NCBI GenBank assembly: GCA_028820505.1 | Contig: JAPPIT010000115.1 | Coordinates: 1-64,000 of the forward strand | DNA from: Defluviicoccus sp. | Lineage (GTDB): Bacteria; Pseudomonadota; Alphaproteobacteria; MPNO01 | DNA length: 64,000 nt | Direction: 5' to 3' | Part shown: in pieces, positions 9,787 to 31,319 of the stretch | Layout of the letters: the number at the start of each line of letters is the position of its first letter | How positions within the stretch are numbered: the stretch's first letter is position 1 | Program-made: the position numbers and the translations under genes | The notes under the pieces: generated by a model | What the model saw: only the letters and a program-made list of their open reading frames with translations | Databases searched by the model: none | What the model was told of the DNA's origin: nothing

Positions 9787-10446
9787 CTATTGCCGGGGGC
9801 CGGTCTTGTCGCGCAGCATGGCCAGCAACCCGTCGACCTTGCCGCCGGACGAACGGATCGCGGCGGCGAACTGGTCCCGCTGCGTGACGCTCATGCTGAT
9901 CCCGTCGACGATCACGTCGACGATGCGGTACCCGTGCCTGGTTTCCCGCACCCGCCAGCCGATCCGGATCGGCGGCCGGCCGCTGCCGGGGTCGACCTCG
10001 GACTGGACCAGCTGATCGCGTTTGCTGATCGTCACGACGCTGGTGACGCGCAGCTTGACGCCACCGAGATCCCGGAAGCGGTTGGCGTAGGCGAGAACGA
10101 GAAAATCCTCGAACAGGCGCCGGTATTCCTTGCGCTGATCGGAAGAGGCGACGCGCCAGTAGCGGCCGAGCGTGAACCGCGCGATGGTCCTGAGCTCGAA
10201 GGTCGCGGTCAGGATGTCCCGAAACGCCGTCGCCCGCTGCTCGTCCGTGACCTCTTCCGCGTAGGAGGTAAAGACCCTGTCGGCGGTGCTTCGGATGAAG
10301 GCCTCGGCCCCGTCGGCGACCGCCGGCGGGGCGGCCGTCACCAGCAGCGCGGCCGTCGCCAGCAGCGCGGCCCAGGGGCGGCGCAAGATCCTATTGCGCC
10401 GGTGGGCGGGCGGGTTCTTTCTCTTCATCCTCAAGCTCTTCCTCAT
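9787..10446 (-). CDS. mlaC: phospholipid-binding protein MlaC family
   Basis: Signal-peptide-like N-terminus (MKRKNPPAHRRNRILRRPWAALLATAALLVTAAPPAVA) then MlaC/Ttg2D-like sequence (ELRTIARFTLGRYWR, YRIVDVIVDGISM). Start 10446 or 10428. Confidence 0.85.
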   Translation of the reverse strand: MRKSLRMKRKNPPAHRRNRILRRPWAALLATAALLVTAAPPAVADGAEAFIRSTADRVFTSYAEEVTDEQRATAFRDILTATFELRTIARFTLGRYWRVASSDQRKEYRRLFEDFLVLAYANRFRDLGGVKLRVTSVVTISKRDQLVQSEVDPGSGRPPIRIGWRVRETRHGYRIVDVIVDGISMSVTQRDQFAAAIRSSGGKVDGLLAMLRDKTGPRQ

Positions 10447-11281
10447 CGGCGGGAATATCGGGGAGCGGCGGCAGGTCCGGTTCGGCGCCGTTCCTGATCG
10501 CGTCGCGACGGTCCTGCCGATAGAGACTTCGAACCGCTGCATAATGGTCGACCGATGTCTTCTCCAGATCGTTCAACAATTCGTAATTTCTTGCCCGGGC
10601 GTCAACGATCTCGGCGCCGAGGCGGGCATAGTTGAATTTCTCGTAACGGAGATAGGTCCAGGGATCGGCGAAATGGTCGACCACCAGCCCGAGCGCGTCC
10701 CGTGTGCTGGAGGGGCCCAGGAACGGCAGCATGATATAGGGCCCTGCGTCGGCCCCCCAGACCCCGAGCGTCTGACCGAAATCCTCGTCCCGCCTGACGA
10801 ATCCCATTTCGCCGGCAACGTCCGACGTGCCGGCGAGGCCGATGCTGCTGTTGATCAGGAACCGCAGCAGCGTCTCGCCCGCATGATCGACGTCGCCCTG
10901 CAGCACCGAGTTCAGAAAAACCACGGGACTGCCCAGATTCTGGAGGAAATTTCCCACCCCTTCCTGCACCGGTTCGGGAACGGTCTCCTTGTAGACGTAG
11001 GCGACCGGCTTGAGGATGTACCGGTCCGCCTCGATATTGACCGCGAAGACGACGCGGTTGAGCGGTTCGAACGGATCGTTGGTCTGCCTGAAACTTTCGA
11101 GCGCTTCGGGATCGTCCGGCGGCGGGGGCGTGGCGCAGCCCAAGGGCCCCAGACTTCCGAGGCAGAGCACGGCGATCAGGACCCGTGCGGGGCCTCCGAG
11201 ATCAGGCGTTCTTGTCAGCCGCACGCGTCTTCCGAACCCAAGATTAACGCCATCCGCGCGTTCGGTTTCGAGCAACATCAT
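10391..11281 (-). CDS. mlaA: MlaA (VacJ) family lipoprotein
   Basis: NDPFEPLNRVVFAVN, FLINSSIGLAG, FGQTLGVWGADAGPYIMLPFLGPSSTRD hallmark motifs; start set at MMLLETER (11281). Confidence 0.92.
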   Translation of the reverse strand: MMLLETERADGVNLGFGRRVRLTRTPDLGGPARVLIAVLCLGSLGPLGCATPPPPDDPEALESFRQTNDPFEPLNRVVFAVNIEADRYILKPVAYVYKETVPEPVQEGVGNFLQNLGSPVVFLNSVLQGDVDHAGETLLRFLINSSIGLAGTSDVAGEMGFVRRDEDFGQTLGVWGADAGPYIMLPFLGPSSTRDALGLVVDHFADPWTYLRYEKFNYARLGAEIVDARARNYELLNDLEKTSVDHYAAVRSLYRQDRRDAIRNGAEPDLPPLPDIPADEEELEDEEKEPARPPAQ

Positions 11282-11528
11282 GCCGGTCCAAGGGTCAGCT
11301 CCCGATCGGGTCCGTCGGCGGCCGACCGGCCGGCGCCGGACGCTGCTTCCCCCGAAGCGCGCCGAAGTTAATCCCGCGCATGGACGATTTCCAGTGTGCC
11401 CGCTCGTCTCTGAGATGCTTTCGCCAGCATGTTGCACAAATGTCACTATGCGTGCCGGTTTCCCGCGCCGGACGAATCGCGCTGCATATCTATAATGCGC
11501 GAACGGAGGGTCGGGAGACAGCGGGCAG

Positions 11529-12440
11529 GTGTTGGAATTGTCTTGGAGTACGGCTCGCAACGCGCCGCTCGTGTCCTTCGAATTCTTCCCGCCCCGGACA
11601 GAGGAGATGGAGGCCGCGCTCTGGTCGACCATCGAGCGGCTGGCCCCGCTGGGACCCCGTTTCGTCTCGGTTACCTACGGCGCCGGGGGCGCCACCCGCG
11701 ACCGGACCCACGCCACGGTGACCCGTATCGAGCGCGACACGGGGCTCCGCGCCGCCGCGCACCTGACCTGCGTCGCGGCGACCCGCGCGGAAGTCGATGC
11801 CGTTGCCCGCCGGTACTGGGACGCCGGCATCCGGCACATCGTCGCGTTGCGGGGCGACCCCCCGAAGGACGCCGGGCGCTACAGACCCCACCCGGACGGC
11901 TATGCCTTCGCCGCCGACCTCGTGGACGGGCTCAGGCGCGTGGCGGATTTCGAGATCAGCGTCGCGGCCTACCCGGAGGTGCATCCGGAGGCGCGCAATG
12001 CCGCAGCGGACATGGACAACCTGAAACGGAAGCTCGACGCCGGAGCCACGCGCGCGATCACCCAGTATTTTTTCGAAGTCGAGACCTACCTCCGCTACCT
12101 CGACCGGGTCCGCGCGGCCGGGATCGACGTGCCAGTGGTGCCGGGCATCCTGCCGGTGACCAACTTCGCCCAGGTGAAGCGTTTCAGCGCGATGTGCGGC
12201 GCGACGGTGCCGGTGTGGATGGCGGATCTCTTCGAAGGGCTCGACGAGGATCCGGAAACCCGGAAACTGGTCGCTGCCTCCATCGCCGCGGAGCAGTGCC
12301 GCGCGCTGCAGGCGGCCGGCGTGGACGAGTTCCATTTCTATACCCTCAACCGGGCGAACCTGACCTATGCGATCGCCCGCATCCTCGGCCTGCGCCCCGG
12401 ATCCGGCGATGTCCGGATCGAGGCGGATCCGGCGGATTGA
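11529..12440 (+). CDS. metF: methylenetetrahydrofolate reductase
   Basis: VSFEFFPPRT, GAGGATRDRTH, HIVALRGDPP, ITQYFFE motifs; GTG start. Confidence 0.95.
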   Translation: MLELSWSTARNAPLVSFEFFPPRTEEMEAALWSTIERLAPLGPRFVSVTYGAGGATRDRTHATVTRIERDTGLRAAAHLTCVAATRAEVDAVARRYWDAGIRHIVALRGDPPKDAGRYRPHPDGYAFAADLVDGLRRVADFEISVAAYPEVHPEARNAAADMDNLKRKLDAGATRAITQYFFEVETYLRYLDRVRAAGIDVPVVPGILPVTNFAQVKRFSAMCGATVPVWMADLFEGLDEDPETRKLVAASIAAEQCRALQAAGVDEFHFYTLNRANLTYAIARILGLRPGSGDVRIEADPAD

Positions 12441-12449
12441 GCGGTACCA

Positions 12450-16229
<3,780 letters not shown>

Positions 16230-16233
16230 CGCC

Positions 16234-16728
16234 ATGGCCGGGATCGAGGCCCCGATGGAGACGTTGCGCGAGACCGTCCGCGGGGAGTGGACCGATTACA
16301 ACGGACACATGAATCTCGCCTACTTCGTGCTCATCTTCGACCTGGCGACGGACAGCTTCTATTCCAAATTCGGGCTCGGCGAGGATTATCGCGGGCGCAC
16401 CGGCCACTCGACCTTCGCGGTGGAGAGCCACACGAACTACCTTGCCGAAGTGCTGGAGGCCGCCGCCGTCCGCTGCACCACGCAACTCCTCGGGTTCGAC
16501 GAAAAACGCATGCATTACTTCCACCGCATGTATCGCGAGGACGACGGCGTGCTCGCCGCGACCATGGAATTGATGGCCGTCCACGTGGATCTTGCGGTCC
16601 GCAGGGTCGCCCCGATGCCGGACGATATCCAGGGCCGGCTCGGCGAGGTTTTCCTGGCTCACGCCCCGCTGGATCGTCCGCCCCAGGTCGGGCGTGTCAT
16701 GCATCTCGGCAACCCGCTCCGCAAATAG
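16234..16728 (+). CDS. thioesterase family protein (hot-dog fold)
   Basis: W.DYNGHMNLAYFVLIFDLATD typical 4HBT-like motif; 4 nt downstream of metH. Confidence 0.8.
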   Translation: MAGIEAPMETLRETVRGEWTDYNGHMNLAYFVLIFDLATDSFYSKFGLGEDYRGRTGHSTFAVESHTNYLAEVLEAAAVRCTTQLLGFDEKRMHYFHRMYREDDGVLAATMELMAVHVDLAVRRVAPMPDDIQGRLGEVFLAHAPLDRPPQVGRVMHLGNPLRK

Positions 16729-16768
16729 GGATTTGCGGCTGCCCGGCTGGCGGGCTACATGTTCGACC

Positions 16769-17269
16769 ATGTTCGCAAGGTGGCTTGTCACGCTTTGCGT
16801 CGTCGGAGGCGTCGCGGGCGCCGGAACGGCACAGGCGGAGTGCGCGGATCCCGGAGAGCCCGGCGTCGACTGGAGGCGTTGCATCCTGGATCGGCAGGAT
16901 TTGCGCGGGCTCGACCTCGCGAAGGCCAAGCTTCGCGATGCGTCCTTCAACCGCGGATTTCTGGACAAGGCCAGCCTGGCGGGGGCGGACGCCTACCGGG
17001 CGAAGTTCCTGAGCGCATCGCTGACCGCCGCCAGGTTCGACGGCGCGCGGCTGGTCGAGGCCGATTTCACCAAGGCCGATCTCAGCGGCGCGTCGCTTCG
17101 CAAGGCGGACCTCAGGCGGGCGCGGCTGTTCCGGGCCATCCTCAGGAACGCCGATTTGAGCGGCGCGAAGCTGCGCGGGGCGGATCTGCTGAACGCGGAT
17201 TTCACCGGCGCGACATGGGTCGACGGCAAAAGGATCTGCGCGGAAGGGTCGATCGGCAAATGCCAGTAG
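16769..17269 (+). CDS. secreted pentapeptide-repeat protein
   Basis: Signal peptide MFARWLVTLCVVGGVAGAGTAQA followed by A(D/N)LXX-type repeats (LSGASLRKADLRRARLFRAILRNADLSGAKLRGADL). Confidence 0.88.
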   Translation: MFARWLVTLCVVGGVAGAGTAQAECADPGEPGVDWRRCILDRQDLRGLDLAKAKLRDASFNRGFLDKASLAGADAYRAKFLSASLTAARFDGARLVEADFTKADLSGASLRKADLRRARLFRAILRNADLSGAKLRGADLLNADFTGATWVDGKRICAEGSIGKCQ

Positions 17270-17299
17270 GCGCGGCGGATACGTAACCACGACGGATCG

Positions 17300-19114
17300 A
17301 TGTCAGAGCGGGCTGCATCCGATCCAGAACCGGCCGCAACGCCGGCAGAGGCGAGGCCGGTGCGTCGGATCCAGCGTATCGCGCGGTGGCTGCGGGCCGA
17401 ACCGTTCCTTTCCCTCGTTCTCGCCGCCCTGATCGGCTTCGCCGGGGCCTATTGCGCGATCGGGTTCCGGGAACTCTATCTTGCCTTCCAGACCGTTGCG
17501 TTCGGCACCGACGCGGACGCGCTGGTCGCGGCGATCGGCAGCCTCCCGGCGTGGCAGATCGTCGCCGCGCCGACCGCCGGGGGGCTCCTGGTAGGGCTTT
17601 TCTACCGCTTCGTCATGCCGGGCAGGCAGCCGCAGGGCGTGGCCGACGTCATGGAGTCCGCCGCGTTCCGGTCCGGCAGGATGGATTGGCGGGCGGGCCT
17701 GGGCGCGGCCTTCGGCAGTGCCGCGTCGATCGGAACCGGCGCGTCCGTCGGGCGCGAAGGCCCCGTCATTCATCTGGGCGCGAGCCTCGCCGCCTTCGTC
17801 GGCGGGCGGCTCCATCTGTCGCGGTCGCAGATGGTCACCCTGCTCGGCTGCGGGGTCGCGGCGGCGATTTCGGCTTCGTTCAACGCGCCGATCGCGGGCG
17901 TGTTCTTCGCACTCGAAGTGGTGATAGGCCATTACGCGCTGAGCGCCTTCGCGCCGATCGTGATCGCCTCCGTCACCGGAGCGATCATCGCCCGGATCCA
18001 TTTCGGCGACTTTCCGGCCTTCATCATCCCGGACCGCGCGATCGTCTCGTTCCTGGAGTTTCCGGCCTTCCTGCTGCTCGGTCTCGCCAGCGGGCTGGCC
18101 GCGATCGCCTTCCTGCGGAGCGTGGAGCTCACGCGGGGGGTCGTTGCGAAGATTCCGGCGCCGGTCTGGTCGAAGCCCGCCGCGGGCGGTCTGATCGTCG
18201 GGCTGATCGCGCTCGCCTTTCCGAACGTGCTGGGGGTGGGCTACGGCACCACCGACGCGGCGTTGCGCGAACTCATCCCGTTCTGGACGCTCGTCGCGCT
18301 GCTGGTCGCCAAGACGGCGGCGACGGCGGTCTCGCTCGGCTCGGGCTTCGGCGGTGGGGTGTTTAGCCCGTCGCTCTTCATGGGCGCGATGCTGGGCGGC
18401 GCGTTCGGGATCGTCGCCGCTAGCGTCTTCCCCGAGCTGTCCTCCGGTCACGGCGTCTATACGCTGGTCGGCATGGGCGCGGTCGCTGGCTGCGTGCTCG
18501 GCGCGCCGATCTCCACCACCCTGATCGTGTTCGAGCTTACCGGGGACTACGCGATCACCATCGCTGTCATGGTCGGGGTCGCCGTCGCCTCGCCCCTGAC
18601 CCAGGCGCTGCACGGGCGGTCGTTCTTCGAATGGCAGCTGCTCACCCGCGGGATCGCCATCAAGGGCGGGCGCGAGCGGGGCCTGCTCGACGCCATCCAC
18701 GTGAGCGACCTGATGACCGAGCGGTTCGTCGCCGTACGATCGCGAGCGGACATGGCGCAGGTCCGGGAGCGCTTGCTGCGCGCGCCGCACGGGCAGCTTT
18801 TCGTGGTGGACGGCGAGGGCCGTCCGGAAGGCACCATCACCCTCCGGGATTTATCGAGCTACGCCTTCGACACGTCCGACGACGACCATCTCACGGCGGG
18901 CGAGGTCGCGCGGCCCAACCCGCCGGTAATCCGTGCCGGGGAGACGATCGAGAAGGCGCTCGCCCAGATGCTCCAGACGGGAGAGGAGCATGTCGGGGTG
19001 CTGGAAGACGGGGACGGCGGCCGGCTGGTGGGCGTCGTCCACGAGGTGGACGTAACGCTTGCCTACAACCGCGCGCTCATGGAGGCCCGGCGCGAGGAAC
19101 GCGGCGAAGGCTGA
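17300..19114 (+). CDS. ClC-type chloride channel with C-terminal CBS domains
   Basis: GASVGREGPVIHLGA, GSGFGGGVFSPSLFMGAMLGG selectivity motifs plus CBS-like tail. Confidence 0.94.
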   Translation: MSERAASDPEPAATPAEARPVRRIQRIARWLRAEPFLSLVLAALIGFAGAYCAIGFRELYLAFQTVAFGTDADALVAAIGSLPAWQIVAAPTAGGLLVGLFYRFVMPGRQPQGVADVMESAAFRSGRMDWRAGLGAAFGSAASIGTGASVGREGPVIHLGASLAAFVGGRLHLSRSQMVTLLGCGVAAAISASFNAPIAGVFFALEVVIGHYALSAFAPIVIASVTGAIIARIHFGDFPAFIIPDRAIVSFLEFPAFLLLGLASGLAAIAFLRSVELTRGVVAKIPAPVWSKPAAGGLIVGLIALAFPNVLGVGYGTTDAALRELIPFWTLVALLVAKTAATAVSLGSGFGGGVFSPSLFMGAMLGGAFGIVAASVFPELSSGHGVYTLVGMGAVAGCVLGAPISTTLIVFELTGDYAITIAVMVGVAVASPLTQALHGRSFFEWQLLTRGIAIKGGRERGLLDAIHVSDLMTERFVAVRSRADMAQVRERLLRAPHGQLFVVDGEGRPEGTITLRDLSSYAFDTSDDDHLTAGEVARPNPPVIRAGETIEKALAQMLQTGEEHVGVLEDGDGGRLVGVVHEVDVTLAYNRALMEARREERGEG

Positions 19115-19120
19115 AGCGCC

Positions 19121-20131
19121 TCAATAGGACGGCGGCTTCCTGAACCAGCTCATGCGGTCGATCGAGCGAATCCTGATGTCGGTCGGCCGGTTGCCGCGAA
19201 GCACGCTGAGCGGCACTTCGACGCCGGCGGGACCCAGCCCCCACAGCGCCCGGTAGTAGCCGGGCAGGCTCGAAACCGCCTGGCCGGCCACGCCGAGCAC
19301 GAGATCGCCGGGCTTGAGCCCGGCCCGGTCGGCGGGCCCGCCGCGCGGAACCCGGGCGACGAACAGCCTGCCGTGGATCTCCTGCGGGTAGAGGCCGAGC
19401 CACGGGCGCGACGGCCGGGCGGCGCGGCCCTCGGCGATCAGGTCGGCGAGGATCGGTTTGAGCGCGTCGATCGGCACGAACATGTTGCCGGTGAGCGGTT
19501 CGTTTTCCTCCGCCGCGTCGGGCACCATCAGGGAGCCCACGCCGACCAGCTTTCCGTCCCCGTCGATCAGCGCGGCACCGCCGAAATGCGGGTGCGCGGG
19601 CGCTGTGAAGATCGCCTTTTCGAGCAAGTATTCCCACCAGCCGGCGAAGTCCCGCCGCGAAACGACATAGGCGCCGATCGCGGCGTTGTACCCGCCGGCG
19701 CTCGCCACCACGACCTGGCGGCCGCGGGCCAGCGGACCGGACGAGCCGATGGGGATGGGCGCCACACCCAGCGGACGGGACGCCCGCACCAGCCCGAGCC
19801 CGGTTTCGTGATCGTAGGCGAGGACGTTTGCGGACACGCGCCGCGATCCGCCGACGCTCAGCTCGATCGAATCGGCCTCGAGGATCAGGTAGCCGATCGT
19901 CAGCACCAGACCCGCATCGTCAATGACGACGCCGCTGCCCTGGCGCTTCGTGCCGAGCGCGGTCGCGGTGCGCGCCTCGGCGGGCACCTTGCTTTCCAGC
20001 CCCACCACGGCGGACAACGGATCGGGAGCGGACGGCGGCTCCGCCGCCGCGGCCGTCCCCGCCGCCATCGCGGCGAACAGGACATAAACCAGGGAAATTC
20101 TGAAACAGTACAGAGCGCGTCTTCGGATCAT
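19121..20131 (-). CDS. S1C (HtrA-like) trypsin-fold plus PDZ protein, apparently catalytically dead
   Basis: Begins MIRRRALYCFRISL at 20131 (the listed ORF 19121..21955 runs on antisense to uvrD). Signal peptide, HtrA-like GSGVVIDDAGLVLT, PDZ domain GGPADRAGLKPGDLVLGVAGQ. Confidence 0.85.
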   Translation of the reverse strand: MIRRRALYCFRISLVYVLFAAMAAGTAAAAEPPSAPDPLSAVVGLESKVPAEARTATALGTKRQGSGVVIDDAGLVLTIGYLILEADSIELSVGGSRRVSANVLAYDHETGLGLVRASRPLGVAPIPIGSSGPLARGRQVVVASAGGYNAAIGAYVVSRRDFAGWWEYLLEKAIFTAPAHPHFGGAALIDGDGKLVGVGSLMVPDAAEENEPLTGNMFVPIDALKPILADLIAEGRAARPSRPWLGLYPQEIHGRLFVARVPRGGPADRAGLKPGDLVLGVAGQAVSSLPGYYRALWGLGPAGVEVPLSVLRGNRPTDIRIRSIDRMSWFRKPPSY

Positions 20132-20251
20132 GGCGGCAACTCCGTTCTGCGGCTCGCTCCCGTTATATGGGAAGAAAAACCGCACCGGGCAACGCCGCAG
20201 GCGGCCGCGAATCGGCCCCGATCGGGGCGGGTTCGGCTGGTATGATGAGCC

Positions 20252-22484
<2,233 letters not shown>

Positions 22485-22501
<17 letters not shown>

Positions 22502-23393
22502 GGCGGAAGCGCAGGGTTGGAGTATCGAGTTCGTCGTCGACGCGGACGGCGAAGCGGGCGGGCTTGCGCCCTTCGAGGCCGCGCTGGACGATCCCGCGGA
22601 GCGCGCGGCGGTCTCCCGCTTCCGGGACGGGGAGGGACAAGGCTGGAGGTTCCGCTCGGTGAGGGCGTCGCGACCCGACGAGGCCCAGCTTCGTTCCCGT
22701 CTCGCCATCGCCGCCGCGGTCACCGGCGTGCAGGCGTCGTCGCTGTCGGTTTTGCCGCTCCCCGCGGTGGATTGGATCGCCGAGGTGAACCGCCTGACTC
22801 CGCCGGTCTCGGCGGGCCGGTTTTTCGTCCGCGGGAGCCATGTGACGGGGGACACGCCTCCCGGACGCATCGGGATCGTGCTGGACGCGGGGCGGGCGTT
22901 CGGCACCGGATCGCACGAGAGCACGCGCGGCTGCCTGCTTGCGCTCGGCGCGATGCCGCCGCCGGGAGACGGGAGGATCCTCGATCTGGGGACCGGTTCC
23001 GGCATCCTCGCCATCGCCGCGTCGAAGCTGTGGCGGCGGCCGGTTCTCGCGGCCGACATCGACCCCGTTTCCGTGGAGACGGCGAGAGAAAACGCGACGC
23101 GGAACGGCGTGGGCGCCTTGGTGGAAACATGCCGAAGCCGGGGCTTCTCGAACCCGCGACTGCGCGCCCGGCCGCCTTACGCCCTGATCCTGGCCAACAT
23201 CCTGGCGGACCCGCTGATCCGGCTTGCGCCCGCCGTCGCGCGCTATCTCTATCGAGACGGGCGGGCGGTCCTGTCGGGTCTGCTGCGGGAACAGGAAGCG
23301 GACGTCGCGGCGGCCTACGAGTCGGTGGGGCTTCCGATCCGCGACCGGCATCCGATCGATGCGTGGACGACGCTGGTCGTGGGGCGCGGATAA
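22485..23393 (+). CDS. prmA: ribosomal protein L11 methyltransferase
   Basis: AFGTGSHEST, ILDLGTGSGILAIAA, ANILADPLI motifs. Confidence 0.92.
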
Positions 23394-23460
23394 TCCCGGC
23401 GTTGCATTCGCCGCGGCAACGCTGCATAGCCTTCGGCATCGGGACTGAACGGGATTCGGC

Positions 23461-29214
<5,754 letters not shown>

Positions 29215-29220
29215 GGCCGC

Positions 29221-30045
29221 CTAGAACACCCAGTCGAAGGCCCGCGTCAGAAAACCGCGCTCCTCGGGCTTCGGCAAGGAACCTCCGCCGACCAGGGCGT
29301 AGCTGTCAACATACCACTCGCTGCCGGGGTAGTTGTGCCCCAGCACGGCCGCCGCCTTTGTTGCCTCGTTCTTGAGGCCCAGAGCGAGATAAGCCTCGGT
29401 GAGGCGGTGCAGCGCCTCGGGAATGTGGGTGGTCGTCTCATAGATCTCGACCACACGACGAAAGCGCCGGATCGCGGCGAGATAGTGGCCGCGCGTCAGA
29501 TAGTAGCGCCCGACATCCATCTCCTTGCCGGCGAGGTGATCGCGGGTGAGGTCGATTTTCAGCCGCGCGTCGCGGGCGTAGGACGTTTCGGGGAAGCGGC
29601 GCACTACTTCCCGCAGCGCGGCCAGGGCCTTCTCCGTGTTGAGCTGGTCCCGCACGACGTCCGATATCCGCTCGTAAAAGCAAAGCGCGCGGAGGTAGTA
29701 GGCGTAGGCGATATCGGAATTGCCCGGATGGAGCTGGATGAAGCGGTTGAGCGCGAGGACCGCCTCGTCGTAGTCGGTCGCCTGATAGTGCGAGAAGGCC
29801 GCCATCAGCGACGCCTTGACGGCCCACACCGAGTAGGGGTGTTGCCGCTCGACGTCGTCGAAACGCTCCGCGGCGCGGGTGTACTGCTCATTGCGGAGCG
29901 CGTCGACGGCTTCGTTGTAGAGTTCCTGGACCGGCCGCTCGACGTAGCGCTCGGAGTCCTTGTCGTCGCTCCCGCAGGCCGAGACCGCCAAAGCCGCGAG
30001 CAGCACCGCCACGATCCGGGCTAAGCGATCCGGTGAAAGCGACAT
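29221..30045 (-). CDS. bamD: outer membrane assembly lipoprotein BamD
   Basis: Lipobox (LAVSAC), TPR-like BamD sequence (DDVERQHPYSVWAVKASLMAAFSHYQATDYDEAVLALNRFIQLHP). Confidence 0.95.
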   Translation of the reverse strand: MSLSPDRLARIVAVLLAALAVSACGSDDKDSERYVERPVQELYNEAVDALRNEQYTRAAERFDDVERQHPYSVWAVKASLMAAFSHYQATDYDEAVLALNRFIQLHPGNSDIAYAYYLRALCFYERISDVVRDQLNTEKALAALREVVRRFPETSYARDARLKIDLTRDHLAGKEMDVGRYYLTRGHYLAAIRRFRRVVEIYETTTHIPEALHRLTEAYLALGLKNEATKAAAVLGHNYPGSEWYVDSYALVGGGSLPKPEERGFLTRAFDWVF

Positions 30046-30165
30046 TGACGGCCGCGGATCCTCGTTCTGGGCTGCGCGTTGTGCGCGACGGGCGCGCAGT
30101 CTAGAGCATTTTCGCGTGCTGTCGACCCGGACGACGGGCGTGCGGCCGGCCGACGGGAACCGTTC

Positions 30166-31080
30166 TCAGCCGACCGCGGGGACAGGCCTGGGAACGCTCT
30201 CTCCGTTCGTCCCCGGCGGAATGTCGCACCACGCCCAGTTGTCCTCGTCGGCGAACATGGCATGCAGAAGGTCGTGGTTGGCGGCGTGCCCCGACTTTAC
30301 CGCGACGATCCGGGCCAGGATGGGCGCGCCCGCAAGGTAGAGATCGCCGACGCAGTCCAGGATCTTGTGGCGCACGAACTCGTCGTCGAACCGGAGCCCA
30401 TCGCTGTTCACGACACGCTGGCGGTCGATGGCGATGGCATTGTCGACCGACGCGCCGAGCGCGAATCCGGCTTCGCGCAAACGGTCGACCTCGTCGACAA
30501 ATCCGAACGTCCGCGCCGGCGCGATGTCGTCGACAAATGCGCCGTTCGCGAGCGCGATCGACATTTCCTGACAGTCGATCACCGGCGAATCGAACTCGAT
30601 CCGGAAATCGATGGAAAAGGCGTCGGCGGGCGTCATCGAGATGCAGGCCTCGCCACGCTCCACGGTCACCGGCTTGCGCAGGCGGATTGCACGCCTGGGG
30701 GCGTCCTGCTCCTCGATGCCGGCTCGCTCGATCAGTTCCACGAACGGGGCTGCGCTGCCGTCCATCGCCGGGATTTCGGGACCGTCCAGCGTCACGACGG
30801 CGTTGTCGATCCCCATGCCGGCGAGGGCGGCCATCAAATGCTCGACCGTCGCGACCGTGACGCCGTGCCGGTTGCCCAATACGGTCGACAACCGGTTATT
30901 CACCACGTGCGCAAGATCGCAGGGAATCTCACCCGTTCCCGGCGCCACATCGGTTCGCCGAACCCGGATGCCGTCTCCAGGGGACGCGGGATGCAGCGAC
31001 ATCGCAACGTCGACACCGCTATGGAGACCGATCCCGCTACAATGAACCGTACGCTCGACCGACGCCTGGTTTGCCCGCAC
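30166..31080 (-). CDS. lpxC: UDP-3-O-acyl-N-acetylglucosamine deacetylase
   Basis: CSGIGLHSG, VEHLMAALAGMGIDN, HKILDCVGDLYLAG. GTG start at 31080 preferred: it is preceded by AAGGAGG at 5-nt spacing. Confidence 0.95.
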   Translation of the reverse strand: MRANQASVERTVHCSGIGLHSGVDVAMSLHPASPGDGIRVRRTDVAPGTGEIPCDLAHVVNNRLSTVLGNRHGVTVATVEHLMAALAGMGIDNAVVTLDGPEIPAMDGSAAPFVELIERAGIEEQDAPRRAIRLRKPVTVERGEACISMTPADAFSIDFRIEFDSPVIDCQEMSIALANGAFVDDIAPARTFGFVDEVDRLREAGFALGASVDNAIAIDRQRVVNSDGLRFDDEFVRHKILDCVGDLYLAGAPILARIVAVKSGHAANHDLLHAMFADEDNWAWCDIPPGTNGESVPRPVPAVG

Positions 31081-31319
31081 ACACCCCTCCTTATTCACGC
31101 CGTTCCGACGCTGCCCCCGCAAGGCAGCGTCGAACTCTCCCTAGGCGGACGCCATTTCAGGTTGTGTTGCGGCGTTGCCTACCCGAACCGTCGGACAACG
31201 TCTGTTTACCCGCCCTCGGCCTCCCGTGGCAATTCAACAATTGTTGCAGAATGTTACCATCCCGAGGAGGAAAGTCCTCGCATCGTCGACGACTTGGGGT
31301 TGAACGGCGTCCTATCCCT

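Noticed and set aside
11282-11528. Possible SAM/SAH-type riboswitch ahead of metF-metH
   Set aside because: No convincing riboswitch core could be read; only a TATAAT-like hexamer at 11491-11496. A covariance-model search (Infernal/Rfam) would settle it.
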